From a virus: a stretch of DNA of 64,000 nt. Both the position numbers and the translations under genes were made by a program. Positions 23,392 through 30,826 of this stretch are shown piece by piece. Below the pieces are notes generated by a model, which was given only the letters and a program-made list of their open reading frames with translations, did not search any database and was not told the DNA's origin. The stretch spans positions 62,001 through 126,000 of the IMG/VR virus record IMGVR_UViG_3300029267_002897. One strand, written 5' to 3'. Numbering within the stretch: position 1 is the stretch's first letter; each line of letters begins with the position of its first letter.

Positions 23392-24969
23392 ATGGGTGAG
23401 GGAAATGCACTGAGCGAAGTGCTGCAATGGGCATGCAGTCCACGCGGCGGAAATAACTTCTACGGCCGGATTCTCAACGGGTGCTCCCGAATCGTAGCAC
23501 GCGGCCTACAGACCGCTGCGGTCTCCATCACGCCACAAGGGAAGTACCTTTTCATCTACGACCCAGATTGGTTCGGCTCTCTACCTCGGGAGTCGCAGAT
23601 TCTGGTCGTGGTTCACGAGGCAGCGCACCTGGTGCTGGAGCACATCCCACGCATCATGCGCTACCGCATCAACTTCGACTCCCCCGAAAAGTTCCGGCGC
23701 TTCCAACCGGTATTCAACATCGCCATGGACATGGCTGCGAATGACGTAGCGGTTCGACCGTTCCTGGCCGAGAACCCCGCGCACTTCGCCGACCTGGAGA
23801 AGAAGCTGTGCTGGCCGGAGAGTCGCAACTACCCCCGTGACCAGTACATGGAGACCTACCTCAAGTTGCTCCTCGAGGACCTCCAGAAGAACGGCTTCGA
23901 CGTCGGGGAGTACAGCGAGGGTACCTTCGAGGGAGCCGCCCAAGGTGGAGGCGGGGACGGAGAAGAAGAGCAGCAGCAATCCGGCGGCGGTGGCGGAGGT
24001 GGAGGTGGCGGAGGCGGTAGCCAGCAACCGCAGCCGGGGGAGGGAGAGGGGGAAGGCGACGAGCAACAACAGAATCGCCCTGACCCCAAGCTCGGACCGG
24101 GAGACATCATGTCCCAGGACCCCCGGGTACCGTCCTGGTTCCGTGACCTGCTCGACAAGCAGCTCCCGCGACACCTGGATTGGAATCAGGAGTTCGATGA
24201 GATGACCGACTCGGAGCGTGAGCGTGCCATCGAGCAAGCCAAGCGCGACGGGAAGCGCATCGTGGAGTCCGCAGTAGAGCAGACCGCCAAGAGCCGGGGC
24301 ACCGTTCCCGGGCACCTCCAGCACCTCATCGACCGGCTGCTCGAAGAGCCGACCATCCCGTGGGAGATTGTCTTCCGCGGCATGATGAAATCCGCTATTT
24401 CCGCGAAGCTCCAGGAGAGCGTCGTGATGCCAAACCCCGGCATGATGCACCTCGCTGGAGAGGGTATCGAGCCCTTCCCGTACTACCAGCGAGACTTCAC
24501 CTTCCACATCGCAGTCTGCGTGGACACCTCCGGCTCGGTTTCCGACGACGAGTACACCAAATTCATGTCGGAAATCAAAGGCATCCTCGACGCGGAGCAG
24601 GGAGTGTCCGTACAGTTCATCGCCTTCGACCACGCCATCCAGCACGAAGCACTCTTGGACGAGGACAGCGAGGAGTTCGCCAGCAATCGAGCGTATCGCT
24701 ACGGCTATGGCGGTACGTGTTTCAAGCCCGCGCTCAAGCGCGTCATGGGCAAAGACGAAGACTCAGACTGGCTCGAGGGAGCTGAGCGCATCACGGAGGG
24801 CATTCCCAACGCTGACCTGGTGGTGATGCTCACCGACGGTTACGCGCCAGTCCAGAGCCCCGCCGGTCCGATTCCGGACTACGAACCACCCGTACCGCTC
24901 ATCTGGGCGCTCACCAGCAACGGCGCTGAGACCCCCGAGATGCAGCGGGTACTCCGTATCAAGGGATAA
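23392..24969 (+). CDS. metallopeptidase-like plus VWA-domain protein (DUF2201 type)
   Basis: Encodes 525 residues from the ATG at 23392 (AAAGGAGG upstream); an in-frame ATG at 23332 has no such site. The N-terminal part carries a zincin motif HEAAHLVLEH (from about residue 74). A low-complexity linker includes a run of twelve glycines (about 198-209) and many Gln and Glu. The C-terminal part is a von Willebrand A-like domain with the metal site DTSGSVS (about 379) and a later LTDGYAP. This is the DUF2201 pattern of a zinc-peptidase-like head joined to a VWA-like domain. Such proteins are typically paired with MoxR ATPases, as here. First gene of a tight four-gene operon with a reverse transcriptase. 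Confidence 0.87.
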   Translation: MGEGNALSEVLQWACSPRGGNNFYGRILNGCSRIVARGLQTAAVSITPQGKYLFIYDPDWFGSLPRESQILVVVHEAAHLVLEHIPRIMRYRINFDSPEKFRRFQPVFNIAMDMAANDVAVRPFLAENPAHFADLEKKLCWPESRNYPRDQYMETYLKLLLEDLQKNGFDVGEYSEGTFEGAAQGGGGDGEEEQQQSGGGGGGGGGGGGSQQPQPGEGEGEGDEQQQNRPDPKLGPGDIMSQDPRVPSWFRDLLDKQLPRHLDWNQEFDEMTDSERERAIEQAKRDGKRIVESAVEQTAKSRGTVPGHLQHLIDRLLEEPTIPWEIVFRGMMKSAISAKLQESVVMPNPGMMHLAGEGIEPFPYYQRDFTFHIAVCVDTSGSVSDDEYTKFMSEIKGILDAEQGVSVQFIAFDHAIQHEALLDEDSEEFASNRAYRYGYGGTCFKPALKRVMGKDEDSDWLEGAERITEGIPNADLVVMLTDGYAPVQSPAGPIPDYEPPVPLIWALTSNGAETPEMQRVLRIKG

Positions 24970-24971
24970 CA

Positions 24972-25604
24972 ATGCCCAAAACAATTTACTGCGTAAAACT
25001 TTGCCAGCGGCAGGTTCAGGGGAATGAAGAGTTGGGGACGAAGACCCCCTATCTCTACTTCCCCTACGACCGCTTCTACCTGATGAAACGTAACGACCTC
25101 CCATTGGCACAGAAGATGTTTCGCTACTTCTTCATGCTGCCGCTGGACGAGGATTTGCGCCAGGCCATCAAAAACGTGCGTGTGGACAAAACCCGAACCA
25201 TCAGTCAGCTCCGGAACGACAACCTCTTCGAGTACATCGTCGTCTCGGCAGGAGGATACATCTCATGGCTGACAGACCTCAACGAGTGGATGATTGTCGT
25301 GCCCACGCACGTTCGAGGGCGCTACAAGGACCGTGAAGCCATCAATTCGTTTGTCGGGTATGTGCAGTCTCAGGCAGTATTTCGCAATATCGACAAAGAG
25401 ATCAACATGCCCCAGGTGACGTTGTTCACTCCGACTCGAGAAATCGGACTCTTTTGTGCGGTGTGCACCAACATCATGGACTACTACGAAGGCAAGTGTC
25501 GTCCGGGGACACAGCTCTGCCTGAAGAACGTCGATACGGAATTGCCGTACGACAGCTACAACGCCCGCAGCGAGAAACAGTCTTCCGAGGAAGTAGGAGG
25601 ATAG
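24972..25604 (+). CDS. unknown protein with C-terminal four-cysteine knuckle, reverse transcriptase operon
   Basis: Encodes 210 residues; the ATG is preceded by AAGGGA and lies two bases after the VWA stop. No family recognised. The body is mixed alpha/beta with many aromatic residues. Near the C-terminus, C162, C165, C176 and C183 form C-x2-C-x10-C-x6-C, with the last part reading CRPGTQLCLK. A similar ending (HPGTPLCHK) occurs in the helicase at 2499, hinting at a shared zinc or iron-sulfur module. The gene ends five bases ahead of the reverse transcriptase and must be translated with it. It may be an accessory factor for that enzyme. Confidence 0.75.
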   Translation: MPKTIYCVKLCQRQVQGNEELGTKTPYLYFPYDRFYLMKRNDLPLAQKMFRYFFMLPLDEDLRQAIKNVRVDKTRTISQLRNDNLFEYIVVSAGGYISWLTDLNEWMIVVPTHVRGRYKDREAINSFVGYVQSQAVFRNIDKEINMPQVTLFTPTREIGLFCAVCTNIMDYYEGKCRPGTQLCLKNVDTELPYDSYNARSEKQSSEEVGG

Positions 25605-25608
25605 CCTC

Positions 25609-26799
25609 ATGTCCTACGGCTTCAGGTTCACTTCCGTAGATGAAATCCAGGTCCCCGATGTGATGGGAGAGCGAGCGCACGCAATCTTCGACGATTGCGG
25701 CCTCGCCTTCCTCCTGGGATTTCGCAACAAGGTACTGTGGTACGTCATTACGCAGAAAAAGGAGCAATATCACGTCTACTACATCCCAAAGAAGAATGGG
25801 CAGAAGCGCATAATCCACGCCCCGAGCCCGCTCATGAAGGTGATGCTGCGACAGTTCCACACCAAGATACTGGTGCCGTTGCAGAGAGACCTCGGCGAGC
25901 ACGTTACCGCGTACCGACGAGGTATTTCCACCCGGATGGCCGTCAGTGCTCACGTCCCGCAGTGCTCCATCTGCGACGCACTGCCCGTCAGCGAAACAGC
26001 ACCTACGCACAAGTGCCCCCGCAAAGGCACGTACATCAACCTCGACCTTCGAGACTTCTTTCACAGCACGCGGCGCTCTTGGATTCGTCGCTACTTCAAC
26101 GAGGTCATCGGCTACAACCATTTCGTGTCTGACCTGATGGCGAACCTCCTCACGGTGTCCGACATCCCCAACCGACGATACGGAACCACGCATCAGCGGG
26201 AAGACGAGAAGCAGTTCTACTCTGGAGTCCCACAGGGGAGTCCTGCGTCCGGTGCCATCTGTAACCTCATTGCCGATTGGATTCTCGACCGTCCCATCCT
26301 CGACTACTTAGATGAGCTGAACATCCAGATGGGTCTCGCGGGCGAATGGCGTTGGACCTACACCCGCTACGCCGACGACCTCGCCTTCACGTGCGGGGAG
26401 AACCTCCCGCTCACCGAGAAGCGGAAAATCGTCGCCAAGCTAATGAACATCTGCCACCGAGCCGGTTACGCCGTAAACAAACGCAAAACCCGAATCTCCA
26501 GCAGCTATTATCGAAAGCAACTATTGGGCATCGTATTTAACCGGCACCCCAACATCCCCCGAGAAGAGTACATTTCCTTGCGCTCCCTGACCTATAACTG
26601 CCTGGCGCATGGTTTCGATACTCAGTACCTCCGGGCCGGGAAGGAGTCTCCGGCGCAATTACAAGACTGGCTCCGCGGTAAAGTGAACTACGCCATGCAA
26701 GTTAACCCCGAGCGAGGTGCGCGACTCCGCGAGAACTTCGACGCTGCGATGAAAATGTGGGAACATGACAGCCAGATTGCCAGCGTACAAATTGCGTGA
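25609..26799 (+). CDS. retron-like reverse transcriptase with zinc-knuckle insertion
   Basis: Encodes 396 residues; AGTAGGAGG lies ahead of the ATG. RNA-dependent DNA polymerase motifs appear in order: YYIPKKNGQKRIIHAP (58-72), INLDLRDFF (motif A, catalytic D146), SGVPQGSPASGAICNLI (motif B, 205-221), YTRYADDLAF (motif C, YADD at 254-257), VNKRKTRI (motif D, 289-296) and QLLGIVFN (304-311), followed by a thumb-like region. The order matches retron and group II-like enzymes rather than diversity-generating retroelement types. Unusually, C119, C122, H134 and C136 form a likely zinc knuckle just before motif A. No intron, maturase or endonuclease part is seen, and the 5' gap of four bases leaves no room for an msr-msd RNA. 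It has a full catalytic set, so it is probably active. Confidence 0.92.
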   Translation: MSYGFRFTSVDEIQVPDVMGERAHAIFDDCGLAFLLGFRNKVLWYVITQKKEQYHVYYIPKKNGQKRIIHAPSPLMKVMLRQFHTKILVPLQRDLGEHVTAYRRGISTRMAVSAHVPQCSICDALPVSETAPTHKCPRKGTYINLDLRDFFHSTRRSWIRRYFNEVIGYNHFVSDLMANLLTVSDIPNRRYGTTHQREDEKQFYSGVPQGSPASGAICNLIADWILDRPILDYLDELNIQMGLAGEWRWTYTRYADDLAFTCGENLPLTEKRKIVAKLMNICHRAGYAVNKRKTRISSSYYRKQLLGIVFNRHPNIPREEYISLRSLTYNCLAHGFDTQYLRAGKESPAQLQDWLRGKVNYAMQVNPERGARLRENFDAAMKMWEHDSQIASVQIA

Positions 26800-28102
26800 G
26801 GTCTTCACGTTCTGCGTGGATGACGATTACCCGGAATTGCTGTTCTCCACCCTGGACACGTCGCAACAGATAGTCACCCCCGAGAATCTGAAACTCCTGT
26901 CCGAGAGTCAATTGGTCCACGACGTACTCGGCTATCCGTGCATCATGTACGTGCACCGCGGGAGTCTCCCGCATCCGGTTATCCGAATCGCTGGAGATAT
27001 CGGGGATGACGTTATCTCGCGCATACACACTTCACGCATGGGAGAGTACGTCTACATCCTCAATCGGGATTCCGCGAGAAAGTTTCACCCCTACGAGGTG
27101 TACGAAGAGTGCCCTCTCCCTCACAAATACATCATCGGGTGCAACGGCTGCGCGGAGCTTCCGGCCTATGACATGCCGCGCCTTTGTGCTATCCGACGTT
27201 ATCTCCACGATGGGTACTCGACCCCGGACTATGACGGCGCAGACGTGGACGAACTCAACGGAGAAGTCCTCCAATCTTCGGTGACGAAGATCGGCCCCTT
27301 CACATACATCAGCCCCATGCTGACGAAACCTGAAGGGTGGGACCGGGAGACGGTGTTCGCCAAACTGAAACGCCCGTTGGATGCGCACGACTTCTCCGTG
27401 GTCGCAGAGAACTCCCACCGGACCTCCGATGCTGCCGTGGAACGCAACCGTGTTAACCGTTTTCGCCGCGAAGTGTGTCCTACTTGCCTGGTGCACGCGG
27501 GATGTCTCTGTTACGCCGAGCGCTGGCAGATAGCCCGCTGCGCAGGAGCATTCGCACAAACGGAAGACGAGGCCGCGGAAGAGGTACTCTCTAAGGTGCA
27601 CATCCCCTTCAATGACGCACAGCTTCGGTATCTTCTAGCGAACAGCGGAGAACTATCCGAGCGATTCGACCGCCACATCTGCGTGGGGAGCTTCTACATC
27701 GACTACGACTGGCGTACCCACAAGAACATCTTGCGGTTCGGCCTGCGTTACCGCACTGCCAACAGCAACAACATCGACGTGGCTTTCTCGTCTTTCAAAG
27801 AGGCGAAACACGTCCTCTCGGAATACGGCTACGACCGAAGTTGGCCCGAGTGGCGCGGGCGCATGACGAAGAAGCGCAAAGCCCTTCTAGCCTGCGCCGC
27901 GCACATCGACCGCAGCCCGTACAAACAATGCGGATGGGTGAAAACAAGTTACAGCATCCTGACGATGGTCCCTAGCTACGGAGATGCCATCGAATTACAT
28001 TTCAACTGGGGCGGACGACGCCCCCTAGCCTGGACGGCAACCGTCCAGAGCTTCAGCGACTTCTACAAACACTGGAGGGAAGTACCGTACCTACACCGAT
28101 AG
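26765..28102 (+). CDS. unknown cysteine-rich protein downstream of reverse transcriptase
   Basis: Encodes 445 residues, no family recognised. Its start overlaps the reverse transcriptase end by 35 bases, with only a weak GGGAAC ahead of the ATG, so translation is probably coupled. Cysteine sets occur at C116, C126, C129 (ECPLPHKYIIGCNGC) and C238, C241, C247, C249 (CPTCLVHAGCLC); the latter is followed by an aromatic, basic stretch. The C-terminal half contains beta-rich segments (FYIDYDWRTHKNILRFGLRY). The consistent packing of VWA, unknown, reverse transcriptase and this gene suggests one functional unit in which this protein may bind the nucleic acid product or act as effector. That is inference. 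Confidence 0.75.
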   Translation: MTARLPAYKLREVFTFCVDDDYPELLFSTLDTSQQIVTPENLKLLSESQLVHDVLGYPCIMYVHRGSLPHPVIRIAGDIGDDVISRIHTSRMGEYVYILNRDSARKFHPYEVYEECPLPHKYIIGCNGCAELPAYDMPRLCAIRRYLHDGYSTPDYDGADVDELNGEVLQSSVTKIGPFTYISPMLTKPEGWDRETVFAKLKRPLDAHDFSVVAENSHRTSDAAVERNRVNRFRREVCPTCLVHAGCLCYAERWQIARCAGAFAQTEDEAAEEVLSKVHIPFNDAQLRYLLANSGELSERFDRHICVGSFYIDYDWRTHKNILRFGLRYRTANSNNIDVAFSSFKEAKHVLSEYGYDRSWPEWRGRMTKKRKALLACAAHIDRSPYKQCGWVKTSYSILTMVPSYGDAIELHFNWGGRRPLAWTATVQSFSDFYKHWREVPYLHR

Positions 28103-28105
28103 AGG

Positions 28106-29167
28106 CTAGACAGACAGTGGGTCGAAGTCCGGGCAGACAGCAAGCACTGCTGCTAAGGCTTCGTCCTCTGCCTGCTGGGCCGCAACCAACGCGGCCTCTG
28201 CCTCTTCTTTTGCTGTGACAGCATCCGCGACGTCTTGGTCCTTGAGCTGCTTCTCGCTGAGGGCCGCTGCATGATTGGCCGCCGCGTTGGAACAGAAGGA
28301 TGCAAACGCACTGTCCAGGAGGCTGCCGAAGTTCTCCTTCTCCTGGAACGTGGCCTGCGGGCCAGTAGTGAAGTCCGAGGGGTCGGAGAAGTGGGTGTTC
28401 AGAGCCGTCCAGACGGGGTTCCACCCTGGAGCCGTGGGAGGATTCGGATATGGGTTCGTATTTGCTGCATCATACGCCGCAACGATATCCTCGATGTAGG
28501 ACTGGTAGTTGTTGCGTAGGTTAGTGACCTCGGGGGTGTAGGAGCCGACAGCGCCGTAGTAGGTGACCCAGTATGTAACCCGGGCAGTCTCACAGAACTC
28601 GACTTCATTCGCATAGATTTGGACTTTCTGCTGAGCCAGAGACGCTTCCGACTGCGCCAGCGTGAGCGCCGTGTCCGACGCGGTAACTGCGTCCTCCGCC
28701 GCCTTCCGGTTCTCTTTTGCAGTCGCATAGGCATCCTTGAGTGCTTGCTCGTACGAGGGGTCCGTAGTCGGATAGTCCTCGGTGTCCGACCCTTCGAACT
28801 CCGTGATGTAGGAGTACCACGCCTTGACGGCATCATTGATGCGCGAATTGATGGCATCCTTGGCGTCAAGAGCAGTGTCGAGAGTCTTGTACTCTTTACG
28901 TAACTCCGAGGCCAGGTAGTACTGCTCCCCGTCGTCCACGGCGTCGATGCGGCTGACGTTTACATTTTCAAGGTCGTAAGGGTTCCCCACCCGAAGGAAG
29001 ATGTCGTCCTTGGGATCGACGGTATCCACGATTTGAAACACAAAGAGGTGCGTGTGCGGGAGTTCTCCAGGGTCCGTGACCGTGGAGAGGATGACGTACT
29101 TGAGCGTGCCGTCTGACAGCAGTTCCTGCTGGCGCTCCTGATTTACAATCGTGGGGGCCATCGTCAT
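28106..29167 (-). CDS. probable minor structural protein with coiled coil (paralogue family)
   Basis: Encodes 353 residues. The N-terminal 110 residues (HLFVFQIVDTV, NPYDLENVNV, DGEQYYLA, KTLDTALDAK) align with the whole of the next gene product, indicating a shared domain. The rest is Ala-rich and strongly helical (long stretches such as ALTLAQSEASLAQQK and VTAKEEAEAALVAAQQ), probably a coiled coil. Three such genes in a row on the minus strand, with a late-promoter-like element ahead of the first, suggest fibre or appendage components. Start ATG is preceded by CGAGGATTAG. It ends three bases from the convergent RT operon. Confidence 0.65.
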   Translation of the reverse strand: MTMAPTIVNQERQQELLSDGTLKYVILSTVTDPGELPHTHLFVFQIVDTVDPKDDIFLRVGNPYDLENVNVSRIDAVDDGEQYYLASELRKEYKTLDTALDAKDAINSRINDAVKAWYSYITEFEGSDTEDYPTTDPSYEQALKDAYATAKENRKAAEDAVTASDTALTLAQSEASLAQQKVQIYANEVEFCETARVTYWVTYYGAVGSYTPEVTNLRNNYQSYIEDIVAAYDAANTNPYPNPPTAPGWNPVWTALNTHFSDPSDFTTGPQATFQEKENFGSLLDSAFASFCSNAAANHAAALSEKQLKDQDVADAVTAKEEAEAALVAAQQAEDEALAAVLAVCPDFDPLSV

Positions 29168-29169
29168 CG

Positions 29170-29538
29170 CTAATCCTCGTAGGTGTAGTCGTGTGTACCC
29201 TCGAAGTCACCAACGACCTTCGGATACTCACGTACCAGATAGCCGACACGCCCTCGCGTATACGTCGAAAACTCTCGAGCGGCATCCACAGTGTCAAAGT
29301 CCTTTGTTACAGTGCGCTGTCGATAATAGTTGATGCCGTCATTTTCAGCAACTTCCGGAGTAGTAGGGACATGCTCAAGGTCAAAAGGAGTTGCTACATG
29401 CGAATAGTCATCACAGGCAACTTCGAACACAAAGATATCGGGAGAGATGTCAGAGGCGTGAAGCACCTCCATGTTTACGCGGTAAAGCGGCCCCTCCTCA
29501 ACGGTCTGAGTGACCCGGAGTTCAATCAGGGTGCTCAT
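29170..29538 (-). CDS. probable minor structural protein (paralogue family)
   Basis: Encodes 122 residues, beta-rich. It is similar along its length to the N-terminal domain of the neighbour at 28106-29167: IFVFEVACDDY, TPFDLEHV, AENDGINYYRQ, FDTVDAARE. The gene overlaps the upstream gene by four bases (ATGA) and is two bases from the downstream one, so the three form one operon. It contains one copy of the dispersed palindrome (29474-29486). Probably a small fibre or spike protein; its partner has the same domain plus a coiled coil. Confidence 0.65.
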   Translation of the reverse strand: MSTLIELRVTQTVEEGPLYRVNMEVLHASDISPDIFVFEVACDDYSHVATPFDLEHVPTTPEVAENDGINYYRQRTVTKDFDTVDAAREFSTYTRGRVGYLVREYPKVVGDFEGTHDYTYED

Positions 29539-30185
29539 TCGTATACCTCGGTGTCAGTGCCCGAGAAGGACTCTTCGTCGACATTCGTGGCGTCCACTAA
29601 CGCCTGTGCTTGTGCCCCCAGGATGGTCTGCTTGTTCGCCCCCGTCACAATGTCGCTGAACATGTCAACGTGCTCATCAATGCGAAGGGTTTCAGCAGCG
29701 CCCGCATCGTTGCGCAACGCATAGCCGATAGTTCCGGCATACCAAGGAGCCATCAGAGGCGGCACGGGGTAAACACTGAAGAGGAGGAAGTCTCCTCGAT
29801 AGAACGAGGGTATTGCAGTTGCTACTTGAATTATCTCTCCAACCTGTCCCGTGATTTCAAAATCGATGTAATCTCCCACGTAACCGAGATGCACCCACTC
29901 CGGCTGCATGGGGAGGCGCAGAGTATACCCGGCCGGAACCGTCAACGCTCCGATTTCCGATGACCGGAAAAATACCAATGGGTCCGCAACCGCGAACTCC
30001 ACGAGTTCTGTGGGCTCCGCCACCCGGAGGATGCGCTCGTCTTGCGTGTAGCTCGCTTCTTGAATGACGAGACACTCTTCCAAATCCCCGGCAGGTTCGG
30101 TGTCCGGGAACGGCTTCACCATCGTTTTCATGAAGTAGCCGTTGGCAAGAATTGCCTTGTCATATTCGATAGTTATTTTGGCCAT
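29535..30185 (-). CDS. probable minor structural protein (distant paralogue)
   Basis: Encodes 216 residues, beta-rich and acidic. First gene of the three-gene minus-strand operon. A stretch EERILRVAEPTELVEF-like (DERILRVAEPTELVEFAVAD near residue 50) echoes the LRVGNPYDLENV part of the downstream paralogue, so it may share the domain. The C-terminal end is Ala- and acid-rich. A CTATTTTT element is 31 bases ahead of the ATG. Role in the virion is inferred only from strand and promoter context. Confidence 0.6.
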   Translation of the reverse strand: MAKITIEYDKAILANGYFMKTMVKPFPDTEPAGDLEECLVIQEASYTQDERILRVAEPTELVEFAVADPLVFFRSSEIGALTVPAGYTLRLPMQPEWVHLGYVGDYIDFEITGQVGEIIQVATAIPSFYRGDFLLFSVYPVPPLMAPWYAGTIGYALRNDAGAAETLRIDEHVDMFSDIVTGANKQTILGAQAQALVDATNVDEESFSGTDTEVYE

Positions 30186-30215
30186 TTACATTTGACCTTC
30201 CCGTGTTTTTCTGTC

Positions 30216-30223
30216 AAAAATAG
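30216..30223 (-). promoter_or_regulatory. candidate late promoter element (CTATTTTT)
   Basis: Minus-strand CTATTTTT keeps the CTATnnTT core and stands 30 bases from the start at 30185. The plus strand of the same 44-base gap holds TTGACC (30192-30197), a possible -35 box for the resolvase gene. Weak evidence for either. Confidence 0.28.
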
Positions 30224-30229
30224 TAGGCC

Positions 30230-30814
30230 ATGCCCGATACAACGTCAAGAAGCTACGTAGGGGTCGACCCCGCTTTACGCCACACCGGTTTAGCAATCAT
30301 CAAGGTCGACGAAACCTCCGTGCAGCTCCAAACACATGTATTGCAAAGCCAGCAACGCGGCATTCTCCGGTTGCAGGATTTACGCGACCAACTGCGTATG
30401 ATTCTGCATTCCGTGTATCTCAAATACACGATTACCGGTGCGTGCATTGAAGGTCCGGCACTCGAGGCAATCAACCGCGCCGATGACCTGGGACAAATAC
30501 GCGGGGTTTACGCCGTAGCGGTCGCGGACTTCAGCTGCCCGATCTACGTCGTACCCCCAACGCAGCTGAAGCGCTACACGACGGGGCATGGCTCGTGCGG
30601 CAAGCAGAACATGCAACTGGCCGCCGAAAAAGAATGGGATAAGCAGCTGACCGACGACGAAGCCGACGCCGCTTGGTTAGCGCATATGGCGCACGCACTC
30701 TTCGGGAAACCCACTCCTACCTTGCGTAAGCGTCATCAAGTCGAAGTAATTCACGGTATAAGAAACCCCAAAGGAAAGGACCGTTCCGCACCGCAGCGGC
30801 AGACCGATTTTTAG
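30230..30814 (+). CDS. RuvC-like Holliday junction resolvase
   Basis: Encodes 194 residues. The RNase H-like RuvC fold is shown by GVDPALRHTGLAII (catalytic D13), CIEGPAL (E74), VPPTQLKRYTTGHG with GKQNM, and DDEADAAWLA (D143/D146). These are the four acidic positions expected for metal-dependent cutting of branched DNA. In phages such enzymes clear junctions before packaging or during recombination. The basic C-terminal tail (RNPKGKDRSAPQRQ) may bind DNA. It is twelve bases ahead of the ribonucleotide reductase gene. Start ATG has only a weak GTAGG upstream. Confidence 0.85.
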   Translation: MPDTTSRSYVGVDPALRHTGLAIIKVDETSVQLQTHVLQSQQRGILRLQDLRDQLRMILHSVYLKYTITGACIEGPALEAINRADDLGQIRGVYAVAVADFSCPIYVVPPTQLKRYTTGHGSCGKQNMQLAAEKEWDKQLTDDEADAAWLAHMAHALFGKPTPTLRKRHQVEVIHGIRNPKGKDRSAPQRQTDF

Positions 30815-30826
30815 GAGGAACAACAG

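Noticed and set aside
24186-24645. Long antisense frames within the VWA gene
   Set aside because: Mirror frames produced by GC-rich codon bias; no start signals or neighbours.
25609-26799. Diversity-generating retroelement
   Set aside because: Motif B reads GVPQGSPASG, unlike the DGR form; no template/variable repeat pair with adenine-specific differences was noticed, and no target gene with a C-type lectin end is next to it.
28103-28105. Terminator between convergent RT operon and minor structural operon
   Set aside because: Only three bases lie between the stops, and no hairpin with T-run was seen nearby.
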